Numbered from the stretch's first letter, positions 26,840-36,809 are shown. The stretch: 64,000 nt of DNA from Lachnospiraceae bacterium (GCA_014804695.1 JAAUZJ010000024.1:183485-247484), one strand, 5' to 3'. The notes: a model not told the origin generated them from the letters alone. Program-made: numbers and translations.

Positions 26840-27289
26840 TTATTTGCTTGTATGCAGATTTTCTGTCAAAGTTTCAAGTATTCTTTCCAGATACTGTTCA
26901 AATTGCTGCTGCTCTTCTTCAGAAAATCCCTGGTAAAATAATGTATTCATCTGCTGGGATACAATCTCATATTTTTCCTTCAAAGATTTAGCATAATCTG
27001 TAAGCGATATAATGGTCTGACGACGGTTATCGGGATTTATATTTCTTTCCAGAATCCCCTTATTTACCATTCCGTCCACCACAACTGACACCGTATTTTT
27101 GGCAAGGGAAGTTTTTTGGCTTATTTCACTGATCGTAAGTTTATCCGTCTTCCATAAAATAAACAAAATACGCCCCTGCCCGCCGCTTATCTCAATTCCG
27201 TTTTCTATCAGCATCTTTTCAAATATTCTGTCCTGAAGCTGTTTTATCTGCGTAATATAAAATCCGCCTTTTGTTTCCAAAATTACCAC
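26840..27289 (-). CDS. MarR-family transcriptional regulator
   Basis: About 146-149 residues. The winged helix lies in the centre with LTISEISQKTSLAKNTVSVVVDGMVNKGILER (helix-turn-helix plus recognition helix) and the wing NPDNRRQTIISLTDYAK. The frame opens with GTG at 27289, but TTG at 27280 with AGGTGG just upstream fits better; the start is uncertain. Two palindromes immediately upstream are good operator candidates, which suggests autoregulation together with the PPOX gene. Confidence 0.9.
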   Translation of the reverse strand: MVILETKGGFYITQIKQLQDRIFEKMLIENGIEISGGQGRILFILWKTDKLTISEISQKTSLAKNTVSVVVDGMVNKGILERNINPDNRRQTIISLTDYAKSLKEKYEIVSQQMNTLFYQGFSEEEQQQFEQYLERILETLTENLHTSK

Positions 27290-27296
27290 CTATATT

Positions 27297-27325
27297 ATTC
27301 TAATTAGAATTGTTCTATATAGAAC
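27297..27325. promoter_or_regulatory. Twin palindromic operators of the MarR gene
   Basis: Two perfect 14-base palindromes lie side by side: ATTCTAATTAGAAT (27297-27310) and GTTCTATATAGAAC (27312-27325), both containing TTCTA/TAGAA half sites. The spacing of centres is 15 bases, so they lie on nearly adjacent faces. MarR dimers bind such 14-16 base palindromes. Confidence 0.7.
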
Positions 27326-27426
27326 AGTTATATAATATCATAGCTCCCCATAAATATCAACCGGAAATCTTTCTTCAACTACATTGCCATTCTCAATAAC
27401 ATAACTATCTATAAAAATAGCTTCCC

Positions 27427-28203
27427 CTACAACCCCTTCCTCAAATTCAACAATATCCGCTTCTCCATCCTGCTGACCTGCACCTGGCTTATCCCAAGCC
27501 TCTTAGCGACCTCAACCTGCGTCTTATCCTGAAAATATCTTAAATCTATAAGTTCTCTCTCATTTTCCGCTAATCCGCTAAGCAACTGCTCAAGTAACAT
27601 ATGATTAAGCAATTTTTCTTTTTCCGTATCCTCGCAGATGCCGCTGCTTCCATATGAACCGCCCTCTAATACGGAACGTCCTACGCCTCCTGCTTCGCCC
27701 ACTACCTGATCCACCAGATAGATTTCGTTACCGTCTGACTGATAAACCGATTTATATATGGATTCTACCTCAACATTAGCATCCAGCGCCAATACTATAT
27801 CTTCAACACTAAGTTCTGTTTCCCGCGAAATCTCATTAAGCGTCGCGTCCCTTCCATACATATGCGAAAGTTTCTCCGCTGCCTGCTTAACCTTCCAGCC
27901 ATTCTCCTTTAGCGTCCTGCTCACTTTTACCATGCCGTCATCACGCAAAAACCGCTTAATCTCTCCCTGTATCATAGGAACCGCGTAGGTGGAAAACTTG
28001 ACCTCAAAACTCAGATCAAACTTATCTATTGCCTTCATCAATCCGATGCAGCCTATCTGAAATAAATCTTCCGCATCATACCCTCTATCCAAAAACCTTT
28101 TTACAATATGCCTTACCAGTCCCAGATTTTCCTCTATAAGTTTCTCCCTTGCTTCTTTATCCCCTGCCTGTGAACGTCCAATCAATACGGCAGTTTCTTC
28201 CAT
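27427..28203 (-). CDS. sigF: RNA polymerase sporulation sigma factor SigF (SpoIIAC)
   Basis: The 258-residue protein has sigma-70 region 2 (LIEENLGLVRHIVKRFLDRG, DLFQIGCIGLMKAIDKFD, FSTYAVPMIQGEIKRFLRDD), region 3 and region 4 (ELIDLRYFQDKTQVEVAKRL, ISQVQVSRMEKRIL). It directs early forespore transcription. It is the third gene of spoIIAA-spoIIAB-sigF with a 14-base gap after spoIIAB, which fixes the identity as sigF rather than sigG. AAAGGAG lies 7 bases upstream. Confidence 0.96.
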   Translation of the reverse strand: MEETAVLIGRSQAGDKEAREKLIEENLGLVRHIVKRFLDRGYDAEDLFQIGCIGLMKAIDKFDLSFEVKFSTYAVPMIQGEIKRFLRDDGMVKVSRTLKENGWKVKQAAEKLSHMYGRDATLNEISRETELSVEDIVLALDANVEVESIYKSVYQSDGNEIYLVDQVVGEAGGVGRSVLEGGSYGSSGICEDTEKEKLLNHMLLEQLLSGLAENERELIDLRYFQDKTQVEVAKRLGISQVQVSRMEKRILLNLRKGL

Positions 28204-28217
28204 AGGATACTCCTTTC

Positions 28218-28706
28218 CTAATCTTCATTTAAAATCCATGAAGTAACGCCCAGCTTCTTAACCATATGTACACATGTACCCTGTCCAGGCTCTGAAATCA
28301 CTTCCAAATCATCCATAAATGCCTCCATAAAGGCAAAACCCATTCCGGAACGGTCCAATTCCGGTTTTGTTGTAAAAAGAGGCTGCATTGCTCTTTCTAT
28401 ATCTTCAATTCCGACACCAGTGTCACGTATTTCCACATCCAGTACATCATTTTTAATGAAACAATTAAGCCATACCCTGTCATCTTTGCAGTTTTTCCCC
28501 TCATAACCATGAATAATGGAATTTGTCACCGCCTCGGACACCGCAGTTTTAATATCCGAGATCTCCTCAAGCGTCGGATTAAGCTGTGTTACAAATGCAG
28601 CCACTGCCGTTCTTGCAAAAGCTTCATTCTCTGAAATCGCCCGAAATTCCATCCTCATCTCATTTCGTATCTGTGTATCATTATTTACATTTACTATTTC
28701 TATCAT
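28218..28706 (-). CDS. spoIIAB: Anti-sigma-F factor SpoIIAB (serine kinase)
   Basis: About 162 residues with the GHKL kinase fold: AVSEAVTNSIIHGYEG (N box), VEIRDTGVGIEDIE (G1), TTKPELDRSGMGFAFMEAFM (G2 region). SpoIIAB binds sigma-F and phosphorylates SpoIIAA. The ATG at 28706 has AAAGG about 8 bases upstream; the ATG at 28715 abuts the same AAAGG and is less likely. The region from RNEMRMEFRAISENEAFAR onwards matches the family start, so 15 N-terminal residues are extra. Confidence 0.95.
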   Translation of the reverse strand: MIEIVNVNNDTQIRNEMRMEFRAISENEAFARTAVAAFVTQLNPTLEEISDIKTAVSEAVTNSIIHGYEGKNCKDDRVWLNCFIKNDVLDVEIRDTGVGIEDIERAMQPLFTTKPELDRSGMGFAFMEAFMDDLEVISEPGQGTCVHMVKKLGVTSWILNED

Positions 28707-28720
28707 TTCCTCCATCCTTT

Positions 28721-29029
28721 CTATTCCATAATCTCAACAATATCATTCAATCCCGAAAGCAGTAATATCCTTCGTATCTGCTTGTCCACATTGATCGCAA
28801 ACACCTTCCCGCCAAAACATGATATCTTCTTATACCTCCCAACAATGATCCCGATTCCGGAACTGTCCATAAAAATTGTCTTCTCAAAATCAAAAACCAC
28901 ATTTCCCACTTGTTCATTCACTATATATTTATCCGCCATCTTACTTATGTAAACCGACTTATGATGATCGATCTCATCCGGCATCCTTATCATCAGGTAA
29001 TTGTCAATAACCCTAAACTCATTCTCCAT
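28721..29029 (-). CDS. spoIIAA: Anti-anti-sigma factor SpoIIAA
   Basis: The 102-residue STAS-domain protein contains the phosphorylatable serine in FMDSSGIGIIVGRYK. The ATG at 29029 (MENEFRVIDNYLMIR) is preceded by GGAAGGAG at 9 bases. An in-frame extension to 29221 exists, but it reads through a terminator hairpin and a hairpin repeat and is not coding. It opens the spoIIA operon. The T run of an upstream terminator ends about 30 bases before this ATG, which leaves no room for a conventional promoter. Confidence 0.94.
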   Translation of the reverse strand: MENEFRVIDNYLMIRMPDEIDHHKSVYISKMADKYIVNEQVGNVVFDFEKTIFMDSSGIGIIVGRYKKISCFGGKVFAINVDKQIRRILLLSGLNDIVEIME

Positions 29030-29059
29030 AATACGATGCTCCTTCCTTATAAATTTCCT

Positions 29060-29096
29060 AAAAAGAAAAAGAGAACAAGGGATATCCCTTGTTCTC
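29060..29096 (-). terminator. Intrinsic terminator directly upstream of spoIIAA
   Basis: A perfect 26-base palindrome (GAGAACAAGGGAT and its complement, 29071-29096) is followed on the minus strand by TTTTTCTTTTT. It should stop transcription coming from the TPR gene. Confidence 0.85.
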
Positions 29097-29118
29097 TTTC
29101 GTGTCTTAATTATCTTTA

Positions 29119-29210
29119 CATTCTTATCCAATCTGCGATGTTTGGGCGTAAGCACAATACTCTCAAAACGAACAAGTTCGTTTGTGAAAAATTTATTTTT
29201 CACCCTATTC
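29119..29210 (-). repeat. Hairpin repeat, copy 2, at the stop codon of the TPR gene
   Basis: On the minus strand the element begins GAATAGGGTGAAAAAT, continues with the AT-rich hairpin, then CGAAC/GTTCG arms, TTACGCCC, and AAACATCGCAGATTGGA. The TAG stop of the TPR gene lies in the first bases. It matches copy 3 (53270-53361) at both ends; the middle differs. It ends just before the terminator hairpin ahead of spoIIAA. Confidence 0.75.
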
Positions 29211-30623
29211 TCCGCCTTCAAGCTCTGCCAAAAACGCTGTAGATTTGGTTGCCTTCACCGTTCCCGGGAACAGCTCGATAACCTTTCTGTATGCTTCTAT
29301 TGCCTCCTCAGTGCGCCCTACGCTATTATAGCAGTTTGCCAGATAGTAAAGCGCTTCTCCGTTACGTGAATCATATAGTGATGCCCTTTCCAGATTCGGA
29401 ATTGCGGCCTCATAATCTTCTCGTCTGTAATCTTCATAACCGATATTGTAGTAAGAATCCGCTGCTACCGGCCCTACCAGTGCCAAAAGTGTATTATATA
29501 ACTTCTCAAATGCCTCGGATTTCTCGTTTTCCTCTTCATTTAGCTGCGCATCAACCTCATCCAGATAATCTGCGACTGTCGGAACATCCTCAGGATTGGT
29601 TAAATAAGCATCCGCTGCTTTGGCAAGCGTATCATAATACTGTAAACTGCCATCTCTGCCCATAAAAGCTTCTAAATCCTGCGTCAGCGTGCTGTTATCT
29701 TCCCTAAGGCTTGCAAGCTGTTGTTCAAGCTCGTCTATCGTTGCGCTCTTTGCATCGGACTGTTCGCTTACTGCACGAAGCTGATCATTGATCGTAGCTT
29801 TCTCAGCCTGAATCCTCGCCGGTAAAATAAGGCATATAGCAATCGCAATACCAATCAGGATTCCGATTCCAAGATTGAGCAACGAACCAACCCCTTTACC
29901 CTCTTTAATGTTTACAGGCTGAATTATCGTTTCATTTCCACTCTGATACTTAACAACATCATCCGAACGTGATTTCTTCTTATTTTTAGGTTTTACGCCC
30001 TCTTCCGGTGTCAGCATATCGTCTACCTCTTTCAGATAGCGCAACGTCACCGTATTGTTTGTATCAATCTGGACACACTTTGTCAGCTCTCTTTTTGCCC
30101 TTTCCCACTCTTCACTATTTATATATAGAAGGGCAAGAAGCTGATGCGCCCGGATAAACTTAGGGTTAAGCGACAATACCTTTTTCAACTGTATAACAGC
30201 TAAGTCCTGACTGTCCTGATTACAGTAGATCAAAGCCTGATTGTACTTCTTAATTGTCTGATTAATTGTATCCAGCCTTGTAGGGTTGGTCTGTATCATA
30301 TTAATATAATCATCAGCTATATTTTTCTTAGGCTGTAGATTCTTGCTTATAACCCATTCGCTTAAAGCTGCTACCACCTCGCCGGTCTCAAAATAAACCA
30401 GGCCAAGCAGATTCCTTGCTTCCACATTATTTTTATTAAATTTTAAACACTGACGTAAACTTGAAATAGCACCAGTCAAGTCTCTGACATTTGCCTTCTC
30501 CAGGCCATCATTATAAAACCTATTGGATATATATATGATTTTCTTATAAAGGGATACATCAGCACCACAACTGGTACAAAAATCATGTTCAGACAGGTTA
30601 CACCCGCAATTAAAACATCTCAT
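29205..30623 (-). CDS. Zinc-ribbon, TPR and single-pass membrane protein
   Basis: The 472-residue protein starts with a zinc ribbon (Cys3-x2-Cys6, then CTSCGAD), followed by N-terminal TPR repeats (about 30-200, e.g. LRQCLKFNKNNVEARNLLGL and KKVLSLNPKFIRAHQLLALL), a polar linker (KPKNKKKSRSDD), one helix near 250 (GIGILIGIAIAICLILP), a coiled coil (about 270-320) and C-terminal TPR repeats (YEAAIPNLERASLYDSRNGE). It is probably a membrane scaffold with domains on both sides. It is the last gene of the FapA-FolC operon. The function is unknown. Confidence 0.8.
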   Translation of the reverse strand: MRCFNCGCNLSEHDFCTSCGADVSLYKKIIYISNRFYNDGLEKANVRDLTGAISSLRQCLKFNKNNVEARNLLGLVYFETGEVVAALSEWVISKNLQPKKNIADDYINMIQTNPTRLDTINQTIKKYNQALIYCNQDSQDLAVIQLKKVLSLNPKFIRAHQLLALLYINSEEWERAKRELTKCVQIDTNNTVTLRYLKEVDDMLTPEEGVKPKNKKKSRSDDVVKYQSGNETIIQPVNIKEGKGVGSLLNLGIGILIGIAIAICLILPARIQAEKATINDQLRAVSEQSDAKSATIDELEQQLASLREDNSTLTQDLEAFMGRDGSLQYYDTLAKAADAYLTNPEDVPTVADYLDEVDAQLNEEENEKSEAFEKLYNTLLALVGPVAADSYYNIGYEDYRREDYEAAIPNLERASLYDSRNGEALYYLANCYNSVGRTEEAIEAYRKVIELFPGTVKATKSTAFLAELEGGE

Positions 30624-30636
30624 TTATGATTATCCC

Positions 30637-30789
30637 CTATTCTTCTTCCACCGTCGTCTTTGATTCCTTCACTACTTTAACCATCAGGTCCGCCATATCA
30701 GTCATATCCTGATTATAAATTGCTTCCTCAGCATCCTCAACCTCAAGGCTGGGATGAAATTTCTTAAGCTCTTCTTCAAAATTAATCAT
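30637..30789 (-). CDS. Small acidic hypothetical protein (50 residues)
   Basis: The protein starts MINFEEELKKFHPSLEVED and is acidic and probably helical. It overlaps the 3' end of folC (ATGATTAA), and a perfect ribosome binding site, AAGGAGG, lies 7 bases upstream of the ATG, inside folC. The stop is 14 bases before the TPR gene start. The tight packing and strong ribosome binding site make it a real gene. No family is recognised. Confidence 0.75.
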   Translation of the reverse strand: MINFEEELKKFHPSLEVEDAEEAIYNQDMTDMADLMVKVVKESKTTVEEE

Positions 30790-32119
30790 GAGAGGTCCTC
30801 CTTAAAAGGGCTTTAACTTCGCCCGCTAAATATAATGAACCGACAATATACACTCTATCTGCCTCCCCACGCTTATCTGTAATCTCTTGTAAAGCGTCAT
30901 CCAATCTGTCGTATTTTTGTATCTGTAATCCTGTATATTGTCTGAAATAATCTGCCATAACATGTGCAGGCAATGCCCTTTTATCATGCAATGCCACTAC
31001 ACTGATCATATCAAACAGTCCAGACTCTGCAATCATATCCATAACAGCCTGATACTGCTTGTCCTTTACCATCGAAAAAAGCAAATGCCTTCTTCCTATA
31101 CAGCCATCCTGACGGACTGTCTGCAAAAATGCTGAAATTCCATCGGTATTGTGCGCCCCATCCAGATATACTGAAGGCATAATCTCCTCCATCCTGCCTT
31201 CCCAACGCATCTTACTTATACCATTTGATAAATGCCTGAGTGTTATATACTTTCTGTCATCAAGCTGTTCAATCGCTGCAACCGCAAGCGCAGCATTTTC
31301 AATTTGGTAAAATGCAATAGTAGGCACACTAAACCTAATATATCCATAATAATTTGATTGGAAAGAAAAATCAATAGTTTTATTACTACTATTTATTTCT
31401 TTTATCGCATTAAATGATACCAAAAAAGTCAAAGCCCCCATATCATGCGCATATTTTTGTAAAATTTGTGTCACTTCTTTTTTTTTATCCAAAAATACGG
31501 CAGGCACATTTTTACGGAAAATTCCTGCCTTTTCCGCTGCAATTTCGGGAAGAGTCTCTCCTAAGTACTCCGTATGGTCATAGCCTATAGACGTAATTAC
31601 GCACACTTCCTTACTGTCAATCGCATTTGTAGCATCCAGTCTGCCTCCCAGCCCTGTCTCCAATATCATATATTCCACTTTATAACGTGCAAATAGCTCT
31701 ATTCCCATAAAAAAAAGATATTCAAAAAAAGTAGGATGGTACTCCAAGTCCTTAAGTCTCTGCGGCATATTTGCAAGTTTTAATGCCACGCTGTTAAATG
31801 CCCATACAAAATCCTCTTCAGAAACCAATTTACCGTTAATAATAAAACGTTCACACATACATACAAGATGCGGAGAAACAAACATACCTGTAGAAAAACC
31901 GGCCTCCTGCAAAATGGAGCGTAAATAAGCACAAACAGAACCTTTCCCGTTTGTGCCCGCTACATGAATAGTTTTAACTTTCCAGTCCGGATTTCCCAGA
32001 CAGGCTAAAAAACATCTGGTGTTTTCCATGCTGTTTTTCTGCGTAAACCTGGGAATATCCAGAATATACTTTTCAACTTCCGCATAAGTCTCCATCGGAT
32101 TAATTGTGTATGATGACAC
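30782..32119 (-). CDS. folC: Bifunctional folylpolyglutamate synthase/dihydrofolate synthase
   Basis: The 445-residue protein has the Mur-ligase-type P-loop HVAGTNGKGSVCAYLRSIL (near residue 53), LETGLGGRLDATNA, ITSIGYDHTEYLGETLPEIA and AAEKAGIFR, all characteristic of FolC. It adds glutamate to dihydropteroate and folates in the cytoplasm. The start is taken as GTG at 32119, 12 bases after AAAGGAG and overlapping fapA by 20 bases; ATG at 32095 is an alternative without a ribosome binding site. Confidence 0.94.
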   Translation of the reverse strand: MSSYTINPMETYAEVEKYILDIPRFTQKNSMENTRCFLACLGNPDWKVKTIHVAGTNGKGSVCAYLRSILQEAGFSTGMFVSPHLVCMCERFIINGKLVSEEDFVWAFNSVALKLANMPQRLKDLEYHPTFFEYLFFMGIELFARYKVEYMILETGLGGRLDATNAIDSKEVCVITSIGYDHTEYLGETLPEIAAEKAGIFRKNVPAVFLDKKKEVTQILQKYAHDMGALTFLVSFNAIKEINSSNKTIDFSFQSNYYGYIRFSVPTIAFYQIENAALAVAAIEQLDDRKYITLRHLSNGISKMRWEGRMEEIMPSVYLDGAHNTDGISAFLQTVRQDGCIGRRHLLFSMVKDKQYQAVMDMIAESGLFDMISVVALHDKRALPAHVMADYFRQYTGLQIQKYDRLDDALQEITDKRGEADRVYIVGSLYLAGEVKALLRRTSHD

Positions 32120-33626
32120 TGCCCTCTATCGCTCCTTTATCGGCATTGTATTTCATATAACAAGTATTGCGTTCAATAACCATCTGTTCGGCATTAATAC
32201 AAATAACAACCCCCCGGTAAATATTGCCGTCTATCTTAATCTGCGCACCCCTGCTCTTTTCCACCAATTCTTCCAGACTGGTCCTGTCTTTATCTATCTT
32301 ATCAAGTTCAACGAAATACTGATCCTTTAATTTATTCCATTCGTTAAGCCGCCGCTCGGTCTCAACGGGCGTGCTTGAACCCCGCAAACGCTTCTCGCGC
32401 AGCGCACCTGTCATGGTATCAACCAAATCGGCTATCTTAGTTTTAAGATCCGTTTCCTGACGCTTAATCTGAAGAAGCTTCTCATGCGTCTGTGCCTCAT
32501 ATCCGCAGTGAATGATCGTCCTCAGCTCCACATCATTTCCAACATTGATGGCCTCAACACCTTTGATCGCATCAATATAGCCACCGATGATCGTTCCTCT
32601 TTTACCGGTTGCAACTACTTTATCTTTGGCAGTTATATTGGAATTCATAATAATATTGGCCTGTACGGAACCGCCCGCTTCAACTGTCGTATGCTCAATA
32701 AAGTCTGCATACACATTGCCTCTTGCAGATACCTTGGACTTATTTCCGCCCTGAATTCCCCTCGATAAAACAATATCGCCGCCCGCATACAAATTAGCAA
32801 GGCTTGTGGAACCATGAATCTCTATATTTCTTCCGGCACGAATGGTGACACCCTCTTCAACGTTACCATAGATTATAATATCGCCAAAAAATTCCACTTT
32901 ACCGATGATCATATCCACATCGCCCGAAATCTCATGTACATTCTGAATATCTATTTTACCGTCTTTAACCTCAATCTTACCGTCATTCTGGGCATAATAC
33001 GCTTCATCCTCACGACGGATTCCTTTGCCACGCATAGGCGGCAGGTCACGATAAAGTTTTCCTTTCATTACATTGCCAAGGACAGTGTGACCGTCTACAG
33101 CCTGAATTGCCGGATGATATATCGCTACCTTCTCTCCCGCCTTTACATTATGAAGTGCACTCATATTTGTATAATCTACGGTGCCATCCTCTCTAATCTT
33201 AGGTACTCCATACTCTTCCGGCGTAAAAAGATATTCAAAATATCCATCCGCTCCCTCCTGCACGTCACTTCCACGTGCAATCAGAATTTCCCTGTTATAT
33301 ACTCTTTTCTTGATCATTCCGGAAAGGTTCGATTGATGCAGTCCTTCTATTACCCCATGTTTTGCGAGATAATCAATTAAATCCTGCTTCGTATAAGTCA
33401 CATCGGGCTCGGGTGGCATCAAAAAGAGCCACGCTTCCATCTCATCCTCAGTAACTCTTACATAAGTTCCCTTGGATAAGACGCCTTCTTCCTCTTCTTC
33501 TTCCTCTTCCTTATCAAGGACTACGCCCTCTTCCCTTGCAACTTCATCCATTGTCTCCTGCAGCTTAGCCATAGCAGACTTCAGTCTATCCATTTGATCA
33601 GAAGAAAAATCCATATCCGTAACCAC
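32100..33626 (-). CDS. FapA (DUF342) family polymer-forming-like protein
   Basis: About 508 residues. An acidic N-terminus with a run of eight Glu precedes the FapA N-terminal domain (about 60-190) and a right-handed beta-helix region (about 230-360) with repeats such as DVDMIIGKVEFFGDIIIYGN, GRNIEIHGSTSLANLYAGG and NVYADFIEHTTVEAGGSVQA. A coiled coil follows (about 390-460). The start is the GTG at 33626, 5 bases after AGGAGGTGA; the longer frame from 33635 would start inside that site. FapA-like proteins occur widely outside flagellar clusters; the one here heads an operon with folC, and its role is unknown. Confidence 0.88.
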   Translation of the reverse strand: MVTDMDFSSDQMDRLKSAMAKLQETMDEVAREEGVVLDKEEEEEEEEGVLSKGTYVRVTEDEMEAWLFLMPPEPDVTYTKQDLIDYLAKHGVIEGLHQSNLSGMIKKRVYNREILIARGSDVQEGADGYFEYLFTPEEYGVPKIREDGTVDYTNMSALHNVKAGEKVAIYHPAIQAVDGHTVLGNVMKGKLYRDLPPMRGKGIRREDEAYYAQNDGKIEVKDGKIDIQNVHEISGDVDMIIGKVEFFGDIIIYGNVEEGVTIRAGRNIEIHGSTSLANLYAGGDIVLSRGIQGGNKSKVSARGNVYADFIEHTTVEAGGSVQANIIMNSNITAKDKVVATGKRGTIIGGYIDAIKGVEAINVGNDVELRTIIHCGYEAQTHEKLLQIKRQETDLKTKIADLVDTMTGALREKRLRGSSTPVETERRLNEWNKLKDQYFVELDKIDKDRTSLEELVEKSRGAQIKIDGNIYRGVVICINAEQMVIERNTCYMKYNADKGAIEGSVIIHN

Positions 33627-33781
33627 GTGACTCACCTCCTCCTTAATGACCCTTATCCTTATTTTATACTAAAACTCCGAGCTTTTCTAGTGCAAACACA
33701 ATATTTATATATTTTTTATAATAATTATTGCACTATGCTATTTTTTACTGCTTCATTCTCTTTTATTGCTTCTATGCTGTT

Positions 33782-36478
33782 TTATTTAAGCTGTTCCAGA
33801 CGCTGCTTCACCTGCTCCATCATCTGCGTATATTTAGCCAGCTTCTCACGCTCTTCCTTTACTTTTGCCTCAGGAGCCTTAGACATGAAGCGCTCATTAT
33901 TCAACATACCGTTAACGCGGGATAACTCTCCCTCTAAACGCTTCTGTTCTTTCATAAGACGCTCTATCTCCTGCTTAATATCAACCAGCTCTGCAAATGG
34001 AATGTAGAGCGTAGCGTCAGGAATCACAACCGACACTGCATCGTCCGCAATGCCTTTTCTGTCTGATTGTATTGTTACCTCGGAAGCACCTGCAAGCGAA
34101 GCAAAGAACAACCGGCCATCCTCAAAAATATTTTGTACTTCTTCTTTTTCACTTACTACGAAGACTGCTGCCTTCCTGCTTGGAGCTACGTTCATCTGCG
34201 TACGTACATTACGGATACCGCGAACCGCTTCTTTAATTAAGTTTATGGCAGTTTCTTCTTTAACAAAACTTCTCTCTTCTTTATATATCGGCCAGTCGGA
34301 AACCATAATTGATTCTTCCTCCGACTGAACAGTGCAGAAAATTTCCTCCGTAACAAAAGGCATATAAGGATGAAGCAGTTTAAGTGCATCGATCAATACA
34401 TTTTTCAAAGTCCATAACGCTGCATTCCTGCTTGCCGCGTCACTGCCTTCTTTATCGTATAAACGCGGCTTGACCATCTCAATGTACCAGTCGCAGAATT
34501 CATCCCATATAAAATCGTACACTTTCTGTACGGCTATGCCCAGCTCAAAATGCTCCATATTGTCTGTCACATCCTGAATGAGCGTATTTAATTTGGAGAT
34601 GATCCACTTGTCTACCGCTTCTAAATTACCCTTTATTTCATCATATGAAACTTCCCAGCCGCATGAGCCTGTCTGCTCCTTTGCCTGTTCCATATTCATC
34701 ATTATGAAACGTGAAGCATTCCATACTTTATTGGCAAAATTACGGTTCGATTCCACTCTCTCATAGTAGAAACGCATATCGTTACCCGGTGCGTTACCGG
34801 TTATCAAAGTCAGCCTCAAAGCATCGGCACCATACTTATCAATAATTTCAAGCGGATCAATACCGTTTCCGAGAGATTTACTCATTTTCCTTCCCTGCGA
34901 ATCTCTTACCAGCCCATGAAACAGTACAGTTTTGAACGGTTTTTCGTTCATATTTTCATATCCTGAGAAGATCATACGGATAACCCAGAAGAAAATAATA
35001 TCATATCCCGTTACCAATACATCAGTAGGATAAAAATACTTAAGATCCTCGGTTTCCTCCGGCCAGCCCAGTGTTGAGAAAGGCCAGAGCGCTGAGGAAA
35101 ACCATGTATCGAGCGTATCCGGATCCTGTGTAAAATGACTTTCACCGCACTTAGGGCATACCGAAGGGGCCTCTTTTGCTACGATAATTTCACCGCATTT
35201 GTCGCAATAATATGCCGGGATTCTGTGTCCCCACCATAATTGACGGCTTATACACCAATCCCGTATATTGTCTGTCCAGTTAAAATAAATTTTATTCATC
35301 CGCTCCGGAATCAGCTTAATATCACCATTTTTAACAGCTTCTACCGCAGGCTTGATCAGCTCGTCCATCTTAACAAACCACTGTTTCTTAATAAGAGGCT
35401 CTATAGTAGTTCCGCAGCGGTCATGCGTTCCGACATTATGTGAATAATCCTCTATTTCTACCAATAAACCTTCTTTTTCCAGTTCATCAACGATCTGCTT
35501 TCTTGCCTCGTAACGCTCCAAACCTTCATACTTTCCGCCGTTTGAGTTAATGGTGGCGTCATCATTCATGATATTTACTTCGGGAAGACCATGCCGTTTT
35601 CCAACCTCGAAATCGTTAGGGTCATGCGCCGGAGTGATCTTAACTACACCGGTTCCGAATTCCATATCTACATAATCGTCTTCAACGATCGGAATCGCCT
35701 TGTTCACAATTGGCAGCCACACCTGTCTGCCCTTTAAGTGCGCATATCTCTCATCATTAGGATTAATTGCTACAGCCGTATCTCCAAGCATCGTCTCCGG
35801 ACGTGTCGTTGCAAATTCCAAAAACTCCGTCTTACTCGGCTCGCCGTTCTCATCCACCAAAGGATACTTGATATGCCACAAATGTCCGGTCTGCTCCTCA
35901 TATTCCACTTCTGCATCCGAGATAGACGTATTACATACCGGACACCAGTTGATGATCCTGCTGCCCTTATAAATCCAACCTTTTTCATGCATCTTACAAA
36001 AAACTTCGGTAACGGCCTTATTACAGCCCTCATCCATAGTAAAACGCTCTCTCTCCCAATCACAGGAAGAACCCAGTTTCTTAAGCTGCTCTATTATACG
36101 TCCGCCGTACTCCTTTTTCCACTCCCAGGCTCTCTCAAGAAAACCGTCGCGTCCGAGGTCTTCTTTAGTTACTCCCTCTTCTTTCAGTTTCTCAATAATA
36201 CGTACTTCCGTTGCGATGGAAGCATGATCCGTTCCCGGCTGCCACAGCGCATTATAGCCCTGCATCCTTTTAAAACGGATCAATATATCCTGCATAGTGT
36301 TATCCAGCGCATGTCCCATATGAAGCTGCCCGGTAATATTCGGGGGCGGGATTACAATTGTGAACGGTGTCTTGGTTTTGTCCACCTCTGCGTGGAAGTA
36401 ATTCTTATCTAACCATTTCTGGTATAACTTATCCTCTATTCCTTTGGGATCGTAGGTTTTGGCTAATTCTTTGCTCAT
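33782..36478 (-). CDS. valS: Valyl-tRNA synthetase
   Basis: The 898-residue class I synthetase has the HIGH motif in [14 protein letters not shown] (near residue 53), the KMSKS motif in [11 protein letters not shown] (near 535), an editing domain with [17 protein letters not shown], zinc-binding-like cysteines in [14 protein letters not shown], and the C-terminal coiled coil (last 70 residues). It charges tRNA-Val. It is preceded by a T-box leader, so it is regulated by uncharged tRNA-Val. AAAGGAG precedes the ATG. Confidence 0.98.
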   Translation of the reverse strand: MSKELAKTYDPKGIEDKLYQKWLDKNYFHAEVDKTKTPFTIVIPPPNITGQLHMGHALDNTMQDILIRFKRMQGYNALWQPGTDHASIATEVRIIEKLKEEGVTKEDLGRDGFLERAWEWKKEYGGRIIEQLKKLGSSCDWERERFTMDEGCNKAVTEVFCKMHEKGWIYKGSRIINWCPVCNTSISDAEVEYEEQTGHLWHIKYPLVDENGEPSKTEFLEFATTRPETMLGDTAVAINPNDERYAHLKGRQVWLPIVNKAIPIVEDDYVDMEFGTGVVKITPAHDPNDFEVGKRHGLPEVNIMNDDATINSNGGKYEGLERYEARKQIVDELEKEGLLVEIEDYSHNVGTHDRCGTTIEPLIKKQWFVKMDELIKPAVEAVKNGDIKLIPERMNKIYFNWTDNIRDWCISRQLWWGHRIPAYYCDKCGEIIVAKEAPSVCPKCGESHFTQDPDTLDTWFSSALWPFSTLGWPEETEDLKYFYPTDVLVTGYDIIFFWVIRMIFSGYENMNEKPFKTVLFHGLVRDSQGRKMSKSLGNGIDPLEIIDKYGADALRLTLITGNAPGNDMRFYYERVESNRNFANKVWNASRFIMMNMEQAKEQTGSCGWEVSYDEIKGNLEAVDKWIISKLNTLIQDVTDNMEHFELGIAVQKVYDFIWDEFCDWYIEMVKPRLYDKEGSDAASRNAALWTLKNVLIDALKLLHPYMPFVTEEIFCTVQSEEESIMVSDWPIYKEERSFVKEETAINLIKEAVRGIRNVRTQMNVAPSRKAAVFVVSEKEEVQNIFEDGRLFFASLAGASEVTIQSDRKGIADDAVSVVIPDATLYIPFAELVDIKQEIERLMKEQKRLEGELSRVNGMLNNERFMSKAPEAKVKEEREKLAKYTQMMEQVKQRLEQLK

Positions 36479-36507
36479 AAATGTGTAAGCTCCTTTCTAA
36501 TTGAATT

Positions 36508-36780
36508 AAAAAGCGCCCTTTGCCGATGTTCTCAGCAAAGGGCGCTTGTGTGCGCGGTACCACCTTGATTTGTCTCTCAGTGATTCTTAGGAATTTTGTT
36601 CTTAAAAATCTTATCCTTTAACGGGGATAGGGCGTGGGTACTTACTACAGAATTGTCCATTCGGTACTCCGGTTCCAAAGCTACCTTCCACAATACTAGT
36701 CCGAAACGGTCTTCCAGCTAATGACCGTTCTCTCTGGCGGCAGACATCATGTACTCCTCTTTGTCATTACCTTTTACAGA
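36508..36780 (-). ncRNA. T-box riboswitch leader of valS
   Basis: On the minus strand the leader contains the conserved T-box sequence AGGTGGTACCGCG (around 36550-36564), and then a terminator, AAGCGCCCTTTGC paired with GCAAAGGGCGCTT, followed by TTTTAATT (ending about 36508). An upstream complex with AGAGGAGTA and paired segments is the stem I region. Binding of uncharged tRNA should favour the antiterminator and allow valS transcription. I could not assign the specifier codon with certainty by eye. Confidence 0.92.
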
Positions 36781-36809
36781 TTTATATTAAAGCTACTGTA
36801 CTGTATTTA

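Noticed and set aside
28715..29221. Long SpoIIAA with N-terminal extension from 29221
   Set aside because: The extension reads through a terminator hairpin and a hairpin repeat; the ATG at 29029 has the ribosome binding site and the family start.
36508..36780. Assigning a valine specifier codon in the T-box
   Set aside because: GUA- and GUC-like triplets are present, but the stem I internal loop could not be fixed with confidence by eye.
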